Assembly (NCBI RefSeq): GCF_001922575.1
Contig: NZ_MRCI01000001.1
Coordinates: forward strand, 2,542,001-2,606,000
Direction: 5' to 3'
DNA length: 64,000 bases
DNA from: Neptunomonas phycophila
Lineage (GTDB): Bacteria; Pseudomonadota; Gammaproteobacteria; Pseudomonadales; Balneatricaceae
The translations under genes and the position numbers were made by a program. How positions within the stretch are numbered: the stretch's first letter is position 1; each line of letters begins with the position of its first letter. The notes beneath the pieces were generated by a model. It worked only from the letters and a program-made list of their open reading frames with translations. It did no database searches and was not told the DNA's origin. Shown here one piece after another: positions 17,040-27,190 of the stretch.

Positions 17040-17048
17040 CGATTCAAT

Positions 17049-17849
17049 TCAAGCAAAAAAGTAAACGCCTAAGAGCAACACACCTAGAGCGAAGCGGTAA
17101 ATAACAAACGGTAACATACCAATTTGGTTCAGCCATTTTAAAAACAAGTAAATACAGGTGAGTGCGCTAATCGCTGATAAAACAACGCCCCCCAACACAT
17201 ATTCCCATTGCGCTGTTGTTCCCGTTTGCCACAATTCCAGACCTTTGTAGCTACCCGCTGCCATAATGATAGGGATTGATAGCAGGAAAGAAAAACGAGC
17301 AGCGGCCTGACGAGTAAAGCCCAACATTAATGCGGCGGTCATCGTTATACCCGAGCGAGACGTCCCTGGGATAATCGCAACTGCTTGCGCAATACCAATC
17401 CACATAGCTTGCTTAAACGTGATATTTTCAAGTGGTTCCACTTCGGTACGTGTGCTGTCGGCATACCACAAAAGCGCACCAAAAATCAGCGTTGTACCGG
17501 CGATCACTAAAATGGAGCGCCCATACGCATCAATCCAGTCATTAATTAAAAAGCCAAAAATTAGCGCCGGTACCGTGGCAAAAATAACAAACCAAGCAAT
17601 ACGCCCATCAGCCGAATTTTCGCCCTTAAATGAAGCAAAAAAAGCCTTAATCATCGACCAAATATCCTGACGGAAATAAAAGACAACCGCGGCTAATGTG
17701 CCCACATGAACACCTACATCAAATGCCAACCCTTGATCTTCCCAACCCAGCAGTTGAGACGGCAGAATAAGGTGAGCTGAGCTTGATATCGGCAAAAACT
17801 CCGTTAAGCCTTGAATTAATGCCAATACGACCGTCTGAAACCAATCCAT
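17049..17849 (-). CDS. uppP: Undecaprenyl-diphosphatase
   Basis: A 266-residue inner-membrane enzyme that dephosphorylates undecaprenyl pyrophosphate, recycling the lipid carrier of cell-wall precursors; also called BacA, with bacitracin resistance when overexpressed. Both signatures are present: [14 protein letters not shown] at 14-27 and PGTSRSG at about 161-167. There are about eight membrane segments. It starts directly after the tsaB stop codon, so the two are one transcription unit. Confidence 0.95.
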   Translation of the reverse strand: MDWFQTVVLALIQGLTEFLPISSSAHLILPSQLLGWEDQGLAFDVGVHVGTLAAVVFYFRQDIWSMIKAFFASFKGENSADGRIAWFVIFATVPALIFGFLINDWIDAYGRSILVIAGTTLIFGALLWYADSTRTEVEPLENITFKQAMWIGIAQAVAIIPGTSRSGITMTAALMLGFTRQAAARFSFLLSIPIIMAAGSYKGLELWQTGTTAQWEYVLGGVVLSAISALTCIYLFLKWLNQIGMLPFVIYRFALGVLLLGVYFFA

Positions 17850-18551
17850 CTATTGTTGATCCTTCTTTTTCCATGCGACATCATCGCGTAAGTACACTGG
17901 CAACGCCTCTTCAGGCGCTACCGCTTTTCCCTGCTTCCAATCAACGACCGCTATACGCACCATATCCGCTGCACTGGGGTACACGTCTTTCTCAATCTGG
18001 GTGACAGCATCTGTCAACTCAGATGACATATCTTCTTTGTAACACCAGCCCGACCCTGCCCCTAACCATGATGAAGCGTCAGCGAGACTTTTATCATGGG
18101 GTAAACGCACATTGGCAGGAGCATCCACTCGTTCATCCCCAATCAATTGAGGCAATCCATCGACCTCCTGATAAGCGCCCCAGTAAACTTCATTCATGCG
18201 CGCATCCAATACAGAAACAACCTGTGGGTAGCCTTTGCGGTGCTGAGCTAAGGCCAACGCCGCCAAAGTGGATACCGGAAGCAATGCAATCCCTGCACCA
18301 AAAGCAAGGCCTTGCGCCACCCCTGTCGCAATACGAATACCCGCAAACGAACCAGGACCACGCCCAAAGGCAATTGCATCAAGATCATTCACTGTTATAG
18401 AAGACGCCTTCAACAATGCATCTATCATGGGTAACAGCTCTTTAGTATGTTGACGCGGTATTACACGAAAATCCTCATGGATTTCGCCATCCAGACTCAA
18501 GGCAACAGAACAAGCGTCTGTTGACGTATCAAGTGCCAGAATTTTAGCCAT
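17850..18551 (-). CDS. tsaB: tRNA N6-threonylcarbamoyladenosine biosynthesis protein TsaB
   Basis: A 233-residue cytoplasmic ASKHA-fold protein. It opens with ILALDTSTDACSVAL and carries GRGPGSFAGIRIATGVAQGL, both typical of TsaB. It has no catalytic site of its own and scaffolds TsaD and TsaE in making the t6A modification of ANN-decoding tRNAs. Abuts uppP with no spacer; the pairing may be only transcriptional. Confidence 0.93.
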   Translation of the reverse strand: MAKILALDTSTDACSVALSLDGEIHEDFRVIPRQHTKELLPMIDALLKASSITVNDLDAIAFGRGPGSFAGIRIATGVAQGLAFGAGIALLPVSTLAALALAQHRKGYPQVVSVLDARMNEVYWGAYQEVDGLPQLIGDERVDAPANVRLPHDKSLADASSWLGAGSGWCYKEDMSSELTDAVTQIEKDVYPSAADMVRIAVVDWKQGKAVAPEEALPVYLRDDVAWKKKDQQ

Positions 18552-18627
18552 TAAAATTGCTCCGTTAGTACAGCCAGTATATTACTCACCCTGCATGACA
18601 CTTTGCGTACGACAAGGTATGTACATA

Positions 18628-19260
18628 TTAATCAGATGATGAGATTAGAGATTCGCCCCAACGCGGCATCAGGGTTTGCTCAATCCCTATTTGCGACAGG
18701 ATCCGTGCAACCACAAAATCGACCAGATCTTCAATGCACTTAGGTTGATGATAAAAGCCGGGGCTAGCAGGCAATATTACAGCCCCCATGCGGGTAAGTT
18801 TCAGCATATTCTCTAGATGAATCTCAGAATAAGGGGCCTCGCGGGGGACCAAGATTAACTGCCGGCGCTCCTTTAACGCGACATCAGCCGCACGTTCAAT
18901 AAGGTTGTTACTTGCCCCTGTCGCGATAGCCGATAAGCTACCCGTGCTGCATGGACAAACCACCATAGTTGAAGGCGCGCCTGAACCTGAAGCGACAGGC
19001 GCCATCCACTGTTCTCGTGAGAACACCTTAATTTGGTTTGGTTTAGCACTCAGCAACTGCGTAAAAAAGCGCTCTTGCTCTGCACTACCTCCAGGGAGCT
19101 GCAAGGTAGTTTCGGTCGCAGTAACCACTTTAGCGGCTTGCGAAATCATCACAAACACCTGCACCTCGGCAGCCACTAAACATTGCAATAGGCGTATCGC
19201 ATACTGAACACCCGACGCCCCCGTAATTGCTAGCGTTACTCGCTGTTTAAAATCGCTCAC
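18628..19260 (-). CDS. ubiX: Flavin prenyltransferase UbiX
   Basis: A 210-residue cytoplasmic flavoprotein that prenylates FMN to make the cofactor of UbiD decarboxylase in ubiquinone synthesis. [15 protein letters not shown] at 12-26 is the flavin site, [20 protein letters not shown] near 94 holds the conserved Cys and Ser, and [16 protein letters not shown] is the C-terminal signature. It is 30 bp downstream of mpl in the same direction, an arrangement common in gammaproteobacteria. Confidence 0.95.
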   Translation of the reverse strand: MSDFKQRVTLAITGASGVQYAIRLLQCLVAAEVQVFVMISQAAKVVTATETTLQLPGGSAEQERFFTQLLSAKPNQIKVFSREQWMAPVASGSGAPSTMVVCPCSTGSLSAIATGASNNLIERAADVALKERRQLILVPREAPYSEIHLENMLKLTRMGAVILPASPGFYHQPKCIEDLVDFVVARILSQIGIEQTLMPRWGESLISSSD

Positions 19261-19290
19261 ATCGTACCTATTAATTATTTAAAGACCACA

Positions 19291-20658
19291 CTAATTAGCC
19301 AGCGCATTCAGTATCTTCTGATGAATACCGGCAAAGCCACCATTACTCATAACCACTACTTGAGTACCCGAAGGTAGGCCGGTGCACTGCTGAACAATTG
19401 AATCTATGGATTCACAGACTTGTTGGTGGGGATGCCCTTCTATCACATCATCTAATGACCACCCCATACCTGCAGGTTGATACCAAATTACCTGATCAGC
19501 GATGGCGGCCGACTCAGCCAAAAGTGCGCGATGAGCCCCCAAACGCATTGTATTAGAGCGAGGCTCAATCACAGCAACAATCGGCTGTTTACCCACACTC
19601 GCGCGTAAGCCTGCAAGCGTAGTTTCAATGGCTGTTGGGTGATGGGCAAAATCGTCATAAACCGTCACGCCCGCCACTTCACCAATTTTTTCCATACGAC
19701 GTTTCACGCCACCAAATTGACAAAGAGCATCAATAGCATGCTTTGGCAAAACACCAACATGGCGTGCGGCAATAATAGCCATTAACCCGTTTGACACGCT
19801 GTGTTGGCCTGTTTGCCCCCAACGTACACAACCTTGAAGCTCTCCTTCAAGGTAAATATTGAATGCACTGCCGTCCTCAGCCACCAGCTCCACATGCCAA
19901 GGCGTATCGGTTTGCTTAGAAGATGGGTCTAAGGATGCTTTAACAACTGGCGACCAACACCCCATGGACAATACGTCATCCAACGCAGGTTCGGCGTCCG
20001 ATAAAATGATCTGCCCATTGGCAGGAATAGTACGTATCAGATGATGAAATTGGCGCTGTATGGCCGCCAAATCAGGAAAAATATCAGCGTGATCATACTC
20101 AAGGTTATTCAAAACCACTGTCCGCGGACGATAGTGAACAAACTTTGATCGCTTATCAAAGAAAGCCGTATCGTATTCATCTGCCTCGATGACAAAAAAC
20201 GGAGATCCGCCTAGACGCGCTGACACTTCAAAATTTTTGGGTACGCCGCCAATCAGATAACCTGGCTCCATACCTGCATACTCTAGTATCCAAGTGAGCA
20301 TAGAGGTTGTCGTGGTTTTACCGTGCGTCCCCGCGATTGCTAGTACCCACTTATCTTGTAAAACATACTCGCATAACCACTGTGGGCCAGACACATAATG
20401 CAAGCCTTGATCTAGCACATACTCAACGGCCGGATTACCACGAGACATGGCATTCCCCACCACGACTAAATCAGGAGCCGGTTGCAGGTGCTCAGCCTGA
20501 TAGCCTTCCATTAGCTCAATGCCTTGAGCTTCTAACTGCGTACTCATCGGTGGATATACGTTAGCATCGGAACCGGTCACTTTATAACCCAATTCACGCG
20601 CTAATAATGCTAATGACCCCATGAAGGTACCGCAGATTCCCAATATATGAATATGCAC
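19291..20658 (-). CDS. mpl: UDP-MurNAc:L-Ala-gamma-D-Glu-meso-DAP ligase Mpl
   Basis: A 455-residue cytoplasmic Mur-family ligase that reattaches recycled tripeptide to UDP-N-acetylmuramate in peptidoglycan recycling. HILGICGTFMGSLA at the start separates Mpl from MurC; the ATP loop GTHGKTT is at 110-116, and YDDFAHHPTAIETTL is the C-terminal signature. It is divergent from fbp and upstream of ubiX, a common gammaproteobacterial arrangement. Confidence 0.95.
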   Translation of the reverse strand: MHIHILGICGTFMGSLALLARELGYKVTGSDANVYPPMSTQLEAQGIELMEGYQAEHLQPAPDLVVVGNAMSRGNPAVEYVLDQGLHYVSGPQWLCEYVLQDKWVLAIAGTHGKTTTTSMLTWILEYAGMEPGYLIGGVPKNFEVSARLGGSPFFVIEADEYDTAFFDKRSKFVHYRPRTVVLNNLEYDHADIFPDLAAIQRQFHHLIRTIPANGQIILSDAEPALDDVLSMGCWSPVVKASLDPSSKQTDTPWHVELVAEDGSAFNIYLEGELQGCVRWGQTGQHSVSNGLMAIIAARHVGVLPKHAIDALCQFGGVKRRMEKIGEVAGVTVYDDFAHHPTAIETTLAGLRASVGKQPIVAVIEPRSNTMRLGAHRALLAESAAIADQVIWYQPAGMGWSLDDVIEGHPHQQVCESIDSIVQQCTGLPSGTQVVVMSNGGFAGIHQKILNALAN

Positions 20659-20814
20659 CCAACAATCTCCTTAAAACGAATGCCTCCAATAATACCGTCA
20701 TTGACACAAAACCGCGTGGTTTTATCCCGCATTTTTACCCTAAACCCATGATTTTCGCCCATGAATCACGTAAAATCCTTTCATATCTAATCCCAAACAA
20801 AGGTAAAAACCCTC

Positions 20815-21801
20815 ATGCAACTGCTTAGCCAGTTTCTACGTCGTCAAGACACTGATGAAGAATTAATGGATCTAATCACCACTTTAACGGTGGCATGCAA
20901 GGAAATCGCATTAAAGTTGAGACAAGGGGCGTTGGCCGGCGTATTAGGCACAACGGACAATACCAACGTGCAGGGGGAGAGCCAGAAAAAGTTAGATATT
21001 ATTTCTAATGAGATTTTGAAAACCGTTCTACTCAACCACACCTTGGTAGCAGGTGTTGCTTCAGAGGAAGAAAGCTGGCCAGTTCCGGGTAACAAAGATG
21101 GCCGTTTCTTAGTTCTCTTTGACCCGCTTGACGGCTCGTCCAATATTGATGTGAACGTGTCTGTTGGTACCATCTTCTCTATCCTAGAAGCCCCTGAAGG
21201 CGAAGACTTCAGTACCGAGCAGCCTTACCTTCAATCAGGCCGCAAACAATTGGCGGCTGGATATGTTTTATACGGCCCATCAGCTTTGTTAGTACTCACC
21301 ACGGGCCAAGGTGTGAATATGTTCACCCTGTCACATACAGGCGATTTCTTGCTAACGCATGAAAATGTCCAAATTCCAGAAGAAACACGTGAGTTTGCTA
21401 TTAACATGTCAAACCACCGTCACTGGGAACAACCTATGCGTGACTACATTGGCGATGTGTTATTGGGTGCTGATGGCCCACGAGAAAAGAACTTTAATAT
21501 GCGTTGGATCGCATCAATGGTCGCCGAAGTTCACCGTGTTCTGACACGCGGTGGTATCTTTGCGTATCCATGGGACGCACGCACGCCTAAGAAGCCTGGC
21601 AAACTTCGTATCATGTACGAAGGTAACCCAATGAGCATGCTGGTAGAGCAAGCAGGCGGTCTAGCCACAAACTGCTACAAAAACGTAATGGATGTCCAAC
21701 CAGACGACATCCACGAACGTGTCTCTGTTGCACTGGGCTCTTCTAAAGAAGTAGAGATACTTCTTGAGTACCACAAAAAAGGTGTGAGCAAAGACGACTA
21801 A
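20815..21801 (+). CDS. fbp: Fructose-1,6-bisphosphatase, class I
   Basis: A 328-residue cytoplasmic enzyme of gluconeogenesis that hydrolyses fructose-1,6-bisphosphate. The metal site DPLDGSSN is at 103-110, with the paired EEE at 84-86 before it, and [20 protein letters not shown] is the substrate-binding region. No frameshift or odd residue noted. Divergent from mpl, upstream of ppa. Confidence 0.96.
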   Translation: MQLLSQFLRRQDTDEELMDLITTLTVACKEIALKLRQGALAGVLGTTDNTNVQGESQKKLDIISNEILKTVLLNHTLVAGVASEEESWPVPGNKDGRFLVLFDPLDGSSNIDVNVSVGTIFSILEAPEGEDFSTEQPYLQSGRKQLAAGYVLYGPSALLVLTTGQGVNMFTLSHTGDFLLTHENVQIPEETREFAINMSNHRHWEQPMRDYIGDVLLGADGPREKNFNMRWIASMVAEVHRVLTRGGIFAYPWDARTPKKPGKLRIMYEGNPMSMLVEQAGGLATNCYKNVMDVQPDDIHERVSVALGSSKEVEILLEYHKKGVSKDD

Positions 21802-21809
21802 TCACCGGT

Positions 21810-21842
21810 AAGTCGTATTCAAACTATCGGATACGGCTTTTA
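21810..21842 (+). terminator. Probable terminator after fbp
   Basis: AGTCGTAT (21811-21818) pairs with ATACGGCT (21831-21838) with one G-U pair, then TTT. Moderately strong; ppa probably has its own promoter after it. Confidence 0.5.
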
Positions 21843-21896
21843 TAATCGGATCAATTCCCTCTTAACTGACCTTTTATTTTAAATAGGAAAATACGC

Positions 21897-22430
21897 ATGA
21901 GCTTTGCAAAAGTATCTGCGGGTAAAGACGTCCCGAACGACATCTACGTAATCATCGAAATTCCAGCGGAAAGCTCGCCGGTTAAATACGAGATAGAAAA
22001 AGACGAAGACGCTCTTTTTGTTGACCGCTTCATGGCTGCACCTATGTTCTACCCAGCGAACTATGGTTATATCAACAACACATTAGCTGACGACGGCGAT
22101 GCGGTAGACGTTTTAGTACTAACGCCTTACCCTGTTGTACCGGGTTCTGTGATTCGTTGCCGCCCAATTGGTGTGCTTAACATGACAGACGAAGCCGGTG
22201 AAGATGCCAAATTGCTAGCGGTACCGCACGACAAGCTAACTAAGATGTATAAAGACGTAAATGACATCAGTGACTTGCCTGAAATGACATTAGCACGCAT
22301 CAAGCATTTCTTCGAAAACTACAAAGGTCTAGAAGAAGGCAAGTGGGTTAAGCTAAATGGCTGGGAAGGTGCTGATGCAGCTCGTGCCGCTATTATAGAA
22401 GGTGTAAAAGCTTACGAAGCCGCTAAGTAA
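21897..22430 (+). CDS. ppa: Inorganic pyrophosphatase, family I
   Basis: A 177-residue soluble enzyme that hydrolyses pyrophosphate to drive biosynthesis. The family signature [15 protein letters not shown] near 63-77 holds the magnesium-binding aspartates, and EDAKLLAVP follows near 101. The length equals that of the E. coli enzyme. AGGAAA ribosome site 7 bp before ATG. A strong terminator follows. Confidence 0.96.
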   Translation: MSFAKVSAGKDVPNDIYVIIEIPAESSPVKYEIEKDEDALFVDRFMAAPMFYPANYGYINNTLADDGDAVDVLVLTPYPVVPGSVIRCRPIGVLNMTDEAGEDAKLLAVPHDKLTKMYKDVNDISDLPEMTLARIKHFFENYKGLEEGKWVKLNGWEGADAARAAIIEGVKAYEAAK

Positions 22431-22446
22431 ATTACTGGCGCTTGTT

Positions 22447-22474
22447 AAAAAAGCCTCCTTCGGGAGGTTTTTTT
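22447..22474 (+). terminator. Terminator after ppa
   Basis: CCTCC, a TTCG tetraloop and GGAGG, preceded by an A run and followed by seven T. Confidence 0.92.
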
Positions 22475-22535
22475 GTACCCAATAATTAACACTTAATAAC
22501 CCCATTAAATGACGCTGACAACTTAAGGATCGAAT

Positions 22536-22892
22536 ATGTCTAAAAAAGTATATTGCACAGCTCAATTCCAACCTAAAGCGGGCTTAGAAGATGAAGTGTT
22601 CGCCAAACTACAAGCCCTAGAGCCAAACGCTCACCGTGAAGATGCCTGTATTTTGTATACAGTGACGCGCCACATCAGTAGTCCATTCGCTGATGGCGAT
22701 AGCTTTCCCATCGTATTTCATGAAATCTGGGCTGATATGGAAAGCTTTGAAGCTCATTGTCAGCGCGAAGAGATAAAAGCCTTCTTTGCAGAGAACTGTG
22801 ATGCAGAACATGGACCCATAATTAAGTGGAATGTCACTATTTACAGCGACGAACCCAATAATTTTGACGCTCCAATCATACAAAAAAGTTAA
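22536..22892 (+). CDS. Antibiotic biosynthesis monooxygenase (ABM) domain protein, YgiN-like
   Basis: A 118-residue cytoplasmic protein with a ferredoxin-like ABM fold: the first strand YCTAQFQPKAGLEDEVFAKL, the CILYTVTRH segment and the FHEIWADMESFEAHC segment with the conserved Glu and Trp. Such proteins act on quinones or aromatic compounds; the substrate is unknown. An AAGGAT ribosome site precedes ATG. Separate from ppa by a terminator. Confidence 0.78.
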   Translation: MSKKVYCTAQFQPKAGLEDEVFAKLQALEPNAHREDACILYTVTRHISSPFADGDSFPIVFHEIWADMESFEAHCQREEIKAFFAENCDAEHGPIIKWNVTIYSDEPNNFDAPIIQKS

Positions 22893-23226
22893 ATATTAAG
22901 GATTTCTAACGAAATCCTTTTATCCACTAAAAATCTCTCTTACAGTAGAGTAACCTGTTGACTGGGCAATACACGGATGGAGCCCTAAGCGTCTCACTAT
23001 GGAAGGTAATACAGTGTGCTCTATCCCCTCCCTCGCCGTATCCCTCTACAGGCTTTTTTAAACTTAAATTCGGGCAATACCCCGCTGTTGTAGCCATTCG
23101 GTTAGCACCTTAGACAATCTTATATAGGCAAATAACAATGCGGGTTTCGCATTACAACTCTGCCTAATAGGAAGGGACTAAACGTGTCTATTGTTTGGAC
23201 TGCGGTCTGCTCCATAAGGAGAACAC
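22893..23226. other. Gene-free stretch with hairpins
   Basis: It holds a terminator at 22898-22921, a short hairpin AATGCG-N5-CGCATT at 23137-23153 and an AAGGAG ribosome site before 23227. The rest (about 22925-23130) shows no open frame I would call a gene. A long leader for the exported protein is possible. Confidence 0.4.
22898..22921 (+). terminator. Terminator after the ABM gene
   Basis: AAGGATTT and AAATCCTT form an 8-bp stem with a 6-nt loop, then TTTTAT. Confidence 0.75.
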
Positions 23227-23784
23227 ATGTTACGGAAACGCTTTATTTCACCCCTATTGATAGGTTTAACCTTATCATCGCTGCCAGCTTTAGCTAATGC
23301 GGGAAAAAAACCGATGTGTCACACCTTCGAAGGCACCTTCACGATTGCCGTCGATAATCACTGTGACGTCACGAAACTATCTGGTCGCCGTTACTGGTAT
23401 CCCGATGTCCAGTTTTTATCAGAAGTAGGTGTACCTGATACGTGCTTTACTGGCTCAGTGACAGGCACATTAGGCGGGCTACCCATGAAGGGCAAAACTT
23501 ACTCAGGACAAACCGTCAATAATTTCCCAACTCTTGACCAAAAACAACTCTTTACCGCTATCACAGTATTGGATGCTAAAACGATTCATGGTCATCGTTT
23601 AGGAAAAATTATATTTAAAGACACAGGGATAGTAGATTTGACCAACTTTCTTGCAAACGAACAGCTCATCGCAACAGCAGGCACAAATTACTTCCAAAAT
23701 ATCACCGGCAGTATCGCCGCTACGGGCAACGAATTTGCAGGTGCCAACTTAAGCGGGCAATTATGCATAAGCTCTAAAAGATAG
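23227..23784 (+). CDS. Exported protein of unknown function
   Basis: A 185-residue protein with a clean signal peptide (positive start MLRKR, hydrophobic core to about 22, cleavage after ALANA). The mature part has four cysteines (CHTF, NHCDV, DTCFTG, QLCISS), enough for two disulfides, and a strand-rich, Gly/Thr-rich C-terminal half. I do not recognise the family with certainty; a small beta-barrel, as in the calycin or allene-oxide-cyclase-like folds, is a guess. Preceded by AAGGAG. Single gene with its own terminator. Confidence 0.7.
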   Translation: MLRKRFISPLLIGLTLSSLPALANAGKKPMCHTFEGTFTIAVDNHCDVTKLSGRRYWYPDVQFLSEVGVPDTCFTGSVTGTLGGLPMKGKTYSGQTVNNFPTLDQKQLFTAITVLDAKTIHGHRLGKIIFKDTGIVDLTNFLANEQLIATAGTNYFQNITGSIAATGNEFAGANLSGQLCISSKR

Positions 23785-23825
23785 TAATTTTCCTCTGAGC
23801 TGTTGATCACCCGAAACACTGCTAT

Positions 23826-23848
23826 GCAGGGCGCAAAGCCCTGCTTTT
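23826..23848. terminator. Terminator between the exported protein and the LysR gene
   Basis: GCAGGGC, a 5-nt loop and GCCCTGC, then four T on the plus strand. On the minus strand no long T run, so it serves mainly the plus-strand gene. Confidence 0.75.
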
Positions 23849-23868
23849 ACTAAAAATTGGCAACGACT

Positions 23869-24750
23869 CTAACTATTCTGATGCTTTGTTTTATCACGTT
23901 GGCGGAAACGCTCACAAAGTTCAGCGGCTTGGCTGACGCCCATCAGCGGATGAGACTTAGGCGCTACCGATAAAACGATGTCAACAGCGGGCAATGGCGG
24001 TAAGTTATTAGCATCGCTTTGATCTGACGTCAGCTCTACTAAGCCAACAGATAAACTTGAACGAGCCATGGCACTAACCCCCAATCCTTTACGCAGTAGG
24101 TTTTTAATAACTGTTGCACTAGGCGTGGCACAAAATAGCTGAAAAGCCCGTCCCCGTTTTTCTAAACCATCAATACTTGCGCTATGGTACTTACAATCAG
24201 CTTCATACAAAATGAGCGGTAATACTGGGCGCTTCAACAACGCTTCAAAGCCACCATGCACCCAAACACCGGTATCATGCTTCAACAAGTAGCCTTCTTC
24301 TTTTTCGGGAGACCGCGTTAGAATAGCCAGGTCAAGATCGCCATTATCTAACATCAAACGTAATTGAGTACTACAATCACACACTATTCGGATTGATAAT
24401 GTAGGCACCAATTCGGTCAGCAAAGCCACTATTTCAGGCAAAACAGACTCGGCATAATCATCAGGACAACCTATACGTAAAGCCGGTTGCTGACCGCTAT
24501 CCACTAGCATCCCTAATGCTTCATCATGCGTGGCAATAATACGACGAGCGTAACTTACTAAAACGCGACCAGAATCCGTTAGCTCTAAGTAACGACCATT
24601 CTTACGAAACAGACTTTGTCCTGATTCGTCTTCTAGTTTTTTCATTTGCATACTAATGGCGCTCTGCGTTCGAAACGTCTGTTTCGCTGCTCTCGTAAAG
24701 CTTCCCGTATCAACAAATGCGATATACGCCCTTAGCGCCTCAATATCCAA
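23869..24750 (-). CDS. LysR-family transcriptional regulator
   Basis: A 293-residue regulator. The N-terminal winged helix (residues 1-60) has FVDTGSFTRAAKQTF and QSAISMQMKKLEDE, the LysR recognition region. The rest is a periplasmic-binding-like sensor domain, with RIGCPDDYAE starting it at about 92. The effector is unknown. It is divergent from the glutathione S-transferase gene, which is its likely target. Confidence 0.9.
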   Translation of the reverse strand: MDIEALRAYIAFVDTGSFTRAAKQTFRTQSAISMQMKKLEDESGQSLFRKNGRYLELTDSGRVLVSYARRIIATHDEALGMLVDSGQQPALRIGCPDDYAESVLPEIVALLTELVPTLSIRIVCDCSTQLRLMLDNGDLDLAILTRSPEKEEGYLLKHDTGVWVHGGFEALLKRPVLPLILYEADCKYHSASIDGLEKRGRAFQLFCATPSATVIKNLLRKGLGVSAMARSSLSVGLVELTSDQSDANNLPPLPAVDIVLSVAPKSHPLMGVSQAAELCERFRQRDKTKHQNS

Positions 24751-24902
24751 TTGTTAGCCTCCACCACAACCCATTCAAAAATCAAATAGATGCTATTAAA
24801 ACTATTCGTTAGTCGTTTAACTTACAAGCATACACAATGGCTTTATATTTTTTATCACGCAAGCACATTGCAAGAGCTTTAGACGACACAAGGATATGTA
24901 AC

Positions 24903-25580
24903 ATGGAACTCATCATTGGTAATAAAAACTATTCATCATGGTCATTGCGCGCTTGGTTTATGCTCGCCAGCTTCAACGTCGACTTTGAAGAGACTGTCCT
25001 GCCTTTATTCACAGACGAATTCAGGAACAAAATTACAGCCCTGTCACCTACCGGAAAAGTACCCGCCTTGCAGGACGGCGATCTACAGGTTTGGGATTCA
25101 CTAGCCATCTGTGAATACGTTAACGACCACTATTTAAATGGAAATGCCTGGCCGCACAATTCTAAATCACGGGCTATTGCACGTGCTATCTGCTGCGAAA
25201 TGCATGCAGGGTTTACAGCGTTGCGCAATGAAATCCCAATGAACTGCCGTGCGACTCGCTATGTTGAACTCTCTGAGCAAGCCCAGCAGGATATTGCCCG
25301 CATAGATGATCTGTGGGCAGCTCTACGCCAGGAACATAAAGCGGATGGACCTTGGTTGTTTGGTGCATTAAGCATCGCGGATGCTATGTATGCACCCGTT
25401 GTATCACGCTTTAAAACTTACGGCATTCCCCTGTCAGCAGAAAGCCAAGCGTACGCTGATCATGTACTTAATTCAGAGACAATGCAGACATGGTACGACG
25501 CTGCACTTCAAGAAACGTTGATTGTCAAAGAAGACGAAGCAGGTACGGAATTACCCAATAATACCGACCCAGCTACATAA
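24903..25580 (+). CDS. Glutathione S-transferase
   Basis: A 225-residue cytoplasmic GST. The thioredoxin-like N-terminal half opens with NKNYSSWSLRAWFML (the SxxS region at the active site) and has the GSH-binding TGKVPALQDGD and the DSLAICEYV segment; the C-terminal half is helical with the FGALSIADAMYAPV motif. Substrate unknown. An upstream in-frame ATG exists at 24837, but the one at 24903 has AAGGA in front and starts the domain directly. The divergent LysR gene probably controls it. Confidence 0.88.
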   Translation: MELIIGNKNYSSWSLRAWFMLASFNVDFEETVLPLFTDEFRNKITALSPTGKVPALQDGDLQVWDSLAICEYVNDHYLNGNAWPHNSKSRAIARAICCEMHAGFTALRNEIPMNCRATRYVELSEQAQQDIARIDDLWAALRQEHKADGPWLFGALSIADAMYAPVVSRFKTYGIPLSAESQAYADHVLNSETMQTWYDAALQETLIVKEDEAGTELPNNTDPAT

Positions 25581-25588
25581 GCCGTTAT

Positions 25589-26047
25589 CTATAACGCGAT
25601 CTCAGTCGTAAATTTCACCTGACGAATCGAGATCGCTGTTCTGAATTTACGAATATTCAAATCTGCATGTAATACACGTTCAACGAATGCCTCAAATGCC
25701 TCAATACCTGCCACGGTAACAATCAATACAAAGTCATACTCACCTGTCACTTGATAACACTGAGTCACTTCTTTAGCATCATTAATCGAACGGCGAAACT
25801 GTTGATAGATATCCCCACGATCCCGCTCCATTTCGATAGAGACAATCATGCACATTTGGCTACCCGCAAGCTTTGGGTTCAGCAGAGAAACATCAGCCGT
25901 GATAACACCGAATTCACGTAAGCGTTTCACTCTCTTTAGGCATGCCGGCGGTGACAACCCCACTCGATCTGCTAGCTCTACATTAGCCATACGATTATTA
26001 CGTTGTAGGTGAACTAAAATTTTTCGGTCAAGCCCATCAATATCCAA
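25589..26047 (-). CDS. Lrp/AsnC-family regulator
   Basis: A 152-residue regulator. The N-terminal winged helix (LDRKILVHLQRNNRMANVEL then VGLSPPACLKRVKRLREFGV) and C-terminal RAM domain (CYQVTGEYDFVLIVTVAGIE) are in the usual order and length. Such proteins respond to amino acids. It is divergent from a gate-domain membrane protein, with 120-140 bp of very AT-rich DNA between. I infer that it controls that gene. Confidence 0.92.
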   Translation of the reverse strand: MDIDGLDRKILVHLQRNNRMANVELADRVGLSPPACLKRVKRLREFGVITADVSLLNPKLAGSQMCMIVSIEMERDRGDIYQQFRRSINDAKEVTQCYQVTGEYDFVLIVTVAGIEAFEAFVERVLHADLNIRKFRTAISIRQVKFTTEIAL

Positions 26048-26185
26048 AATTTCTCCAGAAACAAAATATATAGGGATTTATTTCTTAAAAATTAATAAAT
26101 AGAAATATTATTAATAAATACTAACAAACAACGAAATTCTATACCCAAAAAACCCATCATAATAGTGGCCATACGACATCAAGAT

Positions 26186-27178
26186 ATGAGTATCCACATG
26201 ACATCCTTACAGCATTTCTTTTACCAACTCACACACGAGATTTATAAGGTATCCACAACACTCTTTAAAGTGCTCATACCCGCCATTATTTGTGTAAAAA
26301 TCTTAGAAGAGCTAGGGCTAGTATATTATATTGGTCTAGCCATCTCCCCTCTCATGCAATGGGTTGGTTTGCCTGAGAGCATGGGGTTAGTGTGGGCCAC
26401 TACCATTTTTACCAACATCTATGCGGGCTTAATCATATTAGCCAATACGCCGTTAGACACCCCGTTAACAATTGCACAAGCTTCGATACTAGGCACCATG
26501 ATGCTGCTAGCCCACGCATTGCCGGTTGAAGCGGCCATTGCACGCAAAGCAGGTATCAGCTTGTGGATAACACTCTTGGTGCGAGTCGGTGGTGGGTTAT
26601 TGCTAGGTATTTTGTTAAATGTGCTTTACAGCAGTGGGGATTACTTCGCCACACCAGCCCATAGCCTGCTACATTTTGAAGTATCCACCAATACCAGCCT
26701 AGTGGGATGGGCAAAAGACCAGATCGTCGGCTTATTTATCATTCTGGCAGTCATTTCCGTGCTTCTATTCACTCTAAAAATTCTACGTATTCTGCGTATC
26801 GAAAAACTCATCGCTATTGCGTTACGCCCCTTCTTAAAAGTGCTCGGAATAAGCCAACAAGCGACCAGTCTTACGCTAATAGGCATTACATTAGGCTTAT
26901 CATTTGGAGGAGGACTACTTATTAATGAAGCACAAAACGGGAAAATAGCGGCCAGAGATGTATTCACGTCAATAATGCTACTGAACTTACTGCATAGTCT
27001 TATTGAGGATACCCTACTCATTCTGATGATCGGTGCTGATTTTTATACGATTTTTTGGGGAAGGCTCATTTTCGCAGTTTCTGTCATTTTTATTATGACA
27101 CGGCTTTTAGACTTGTTGAGCGAGGAAAATCGGCAGCGCTTTTTCTATCGGTCAGTTGTTAAAAACTCTCCCGGATAA
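26186..27178 (+). CDS. Nucleoside-recognition (gate) domain membrane protein
   Basis: An integral membrane protein of about 330 residues with nine or so membrane segments, organised as two similar gate-type halves. The conserved motifs are WATTIFTNIYAGLIIL and LSFGGGLLINEA. Gate-domain proteins are thought to transport small molecules or form part of transport complexes; the substrate is not known. Possible starts are GTG 26165, ATG 26186 and ATG 26198; none has a strong ribosome site. The Lrp neighbour suggests an amino acid or peptide link. Confidence 0.75.
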   Translation: MSIHMTSLQHFFYQLTHEIYKVSTTLFKVLIPAIICVKILEELGLVYYIGLAISPLMQWVGLPESMGLVWATTIFTNIYAGLIILANTPLDTPLTIAQASILGTMMLLAHALPVEAAIARKAGISLWITLLVRVGGGLLLGILLNVLYSSGDYFATPAHSLLHFEVSTNTSLVGWAKDQIVGLFIILAVISVLLFTLKILRILRIEKLIAIALRPFLKVLGISQQATSLTLIGITLGLSFGGGLLINEAQNGKIAARDVFTSIMLLNLLHSLIEDTLLILMIGADFYTIFWGRLIFAVSVIFIMTRLLDLLSEENRQRFFYRSVVKNSPG

Positions 27179-27190
27179 GAACAGTAAGCT

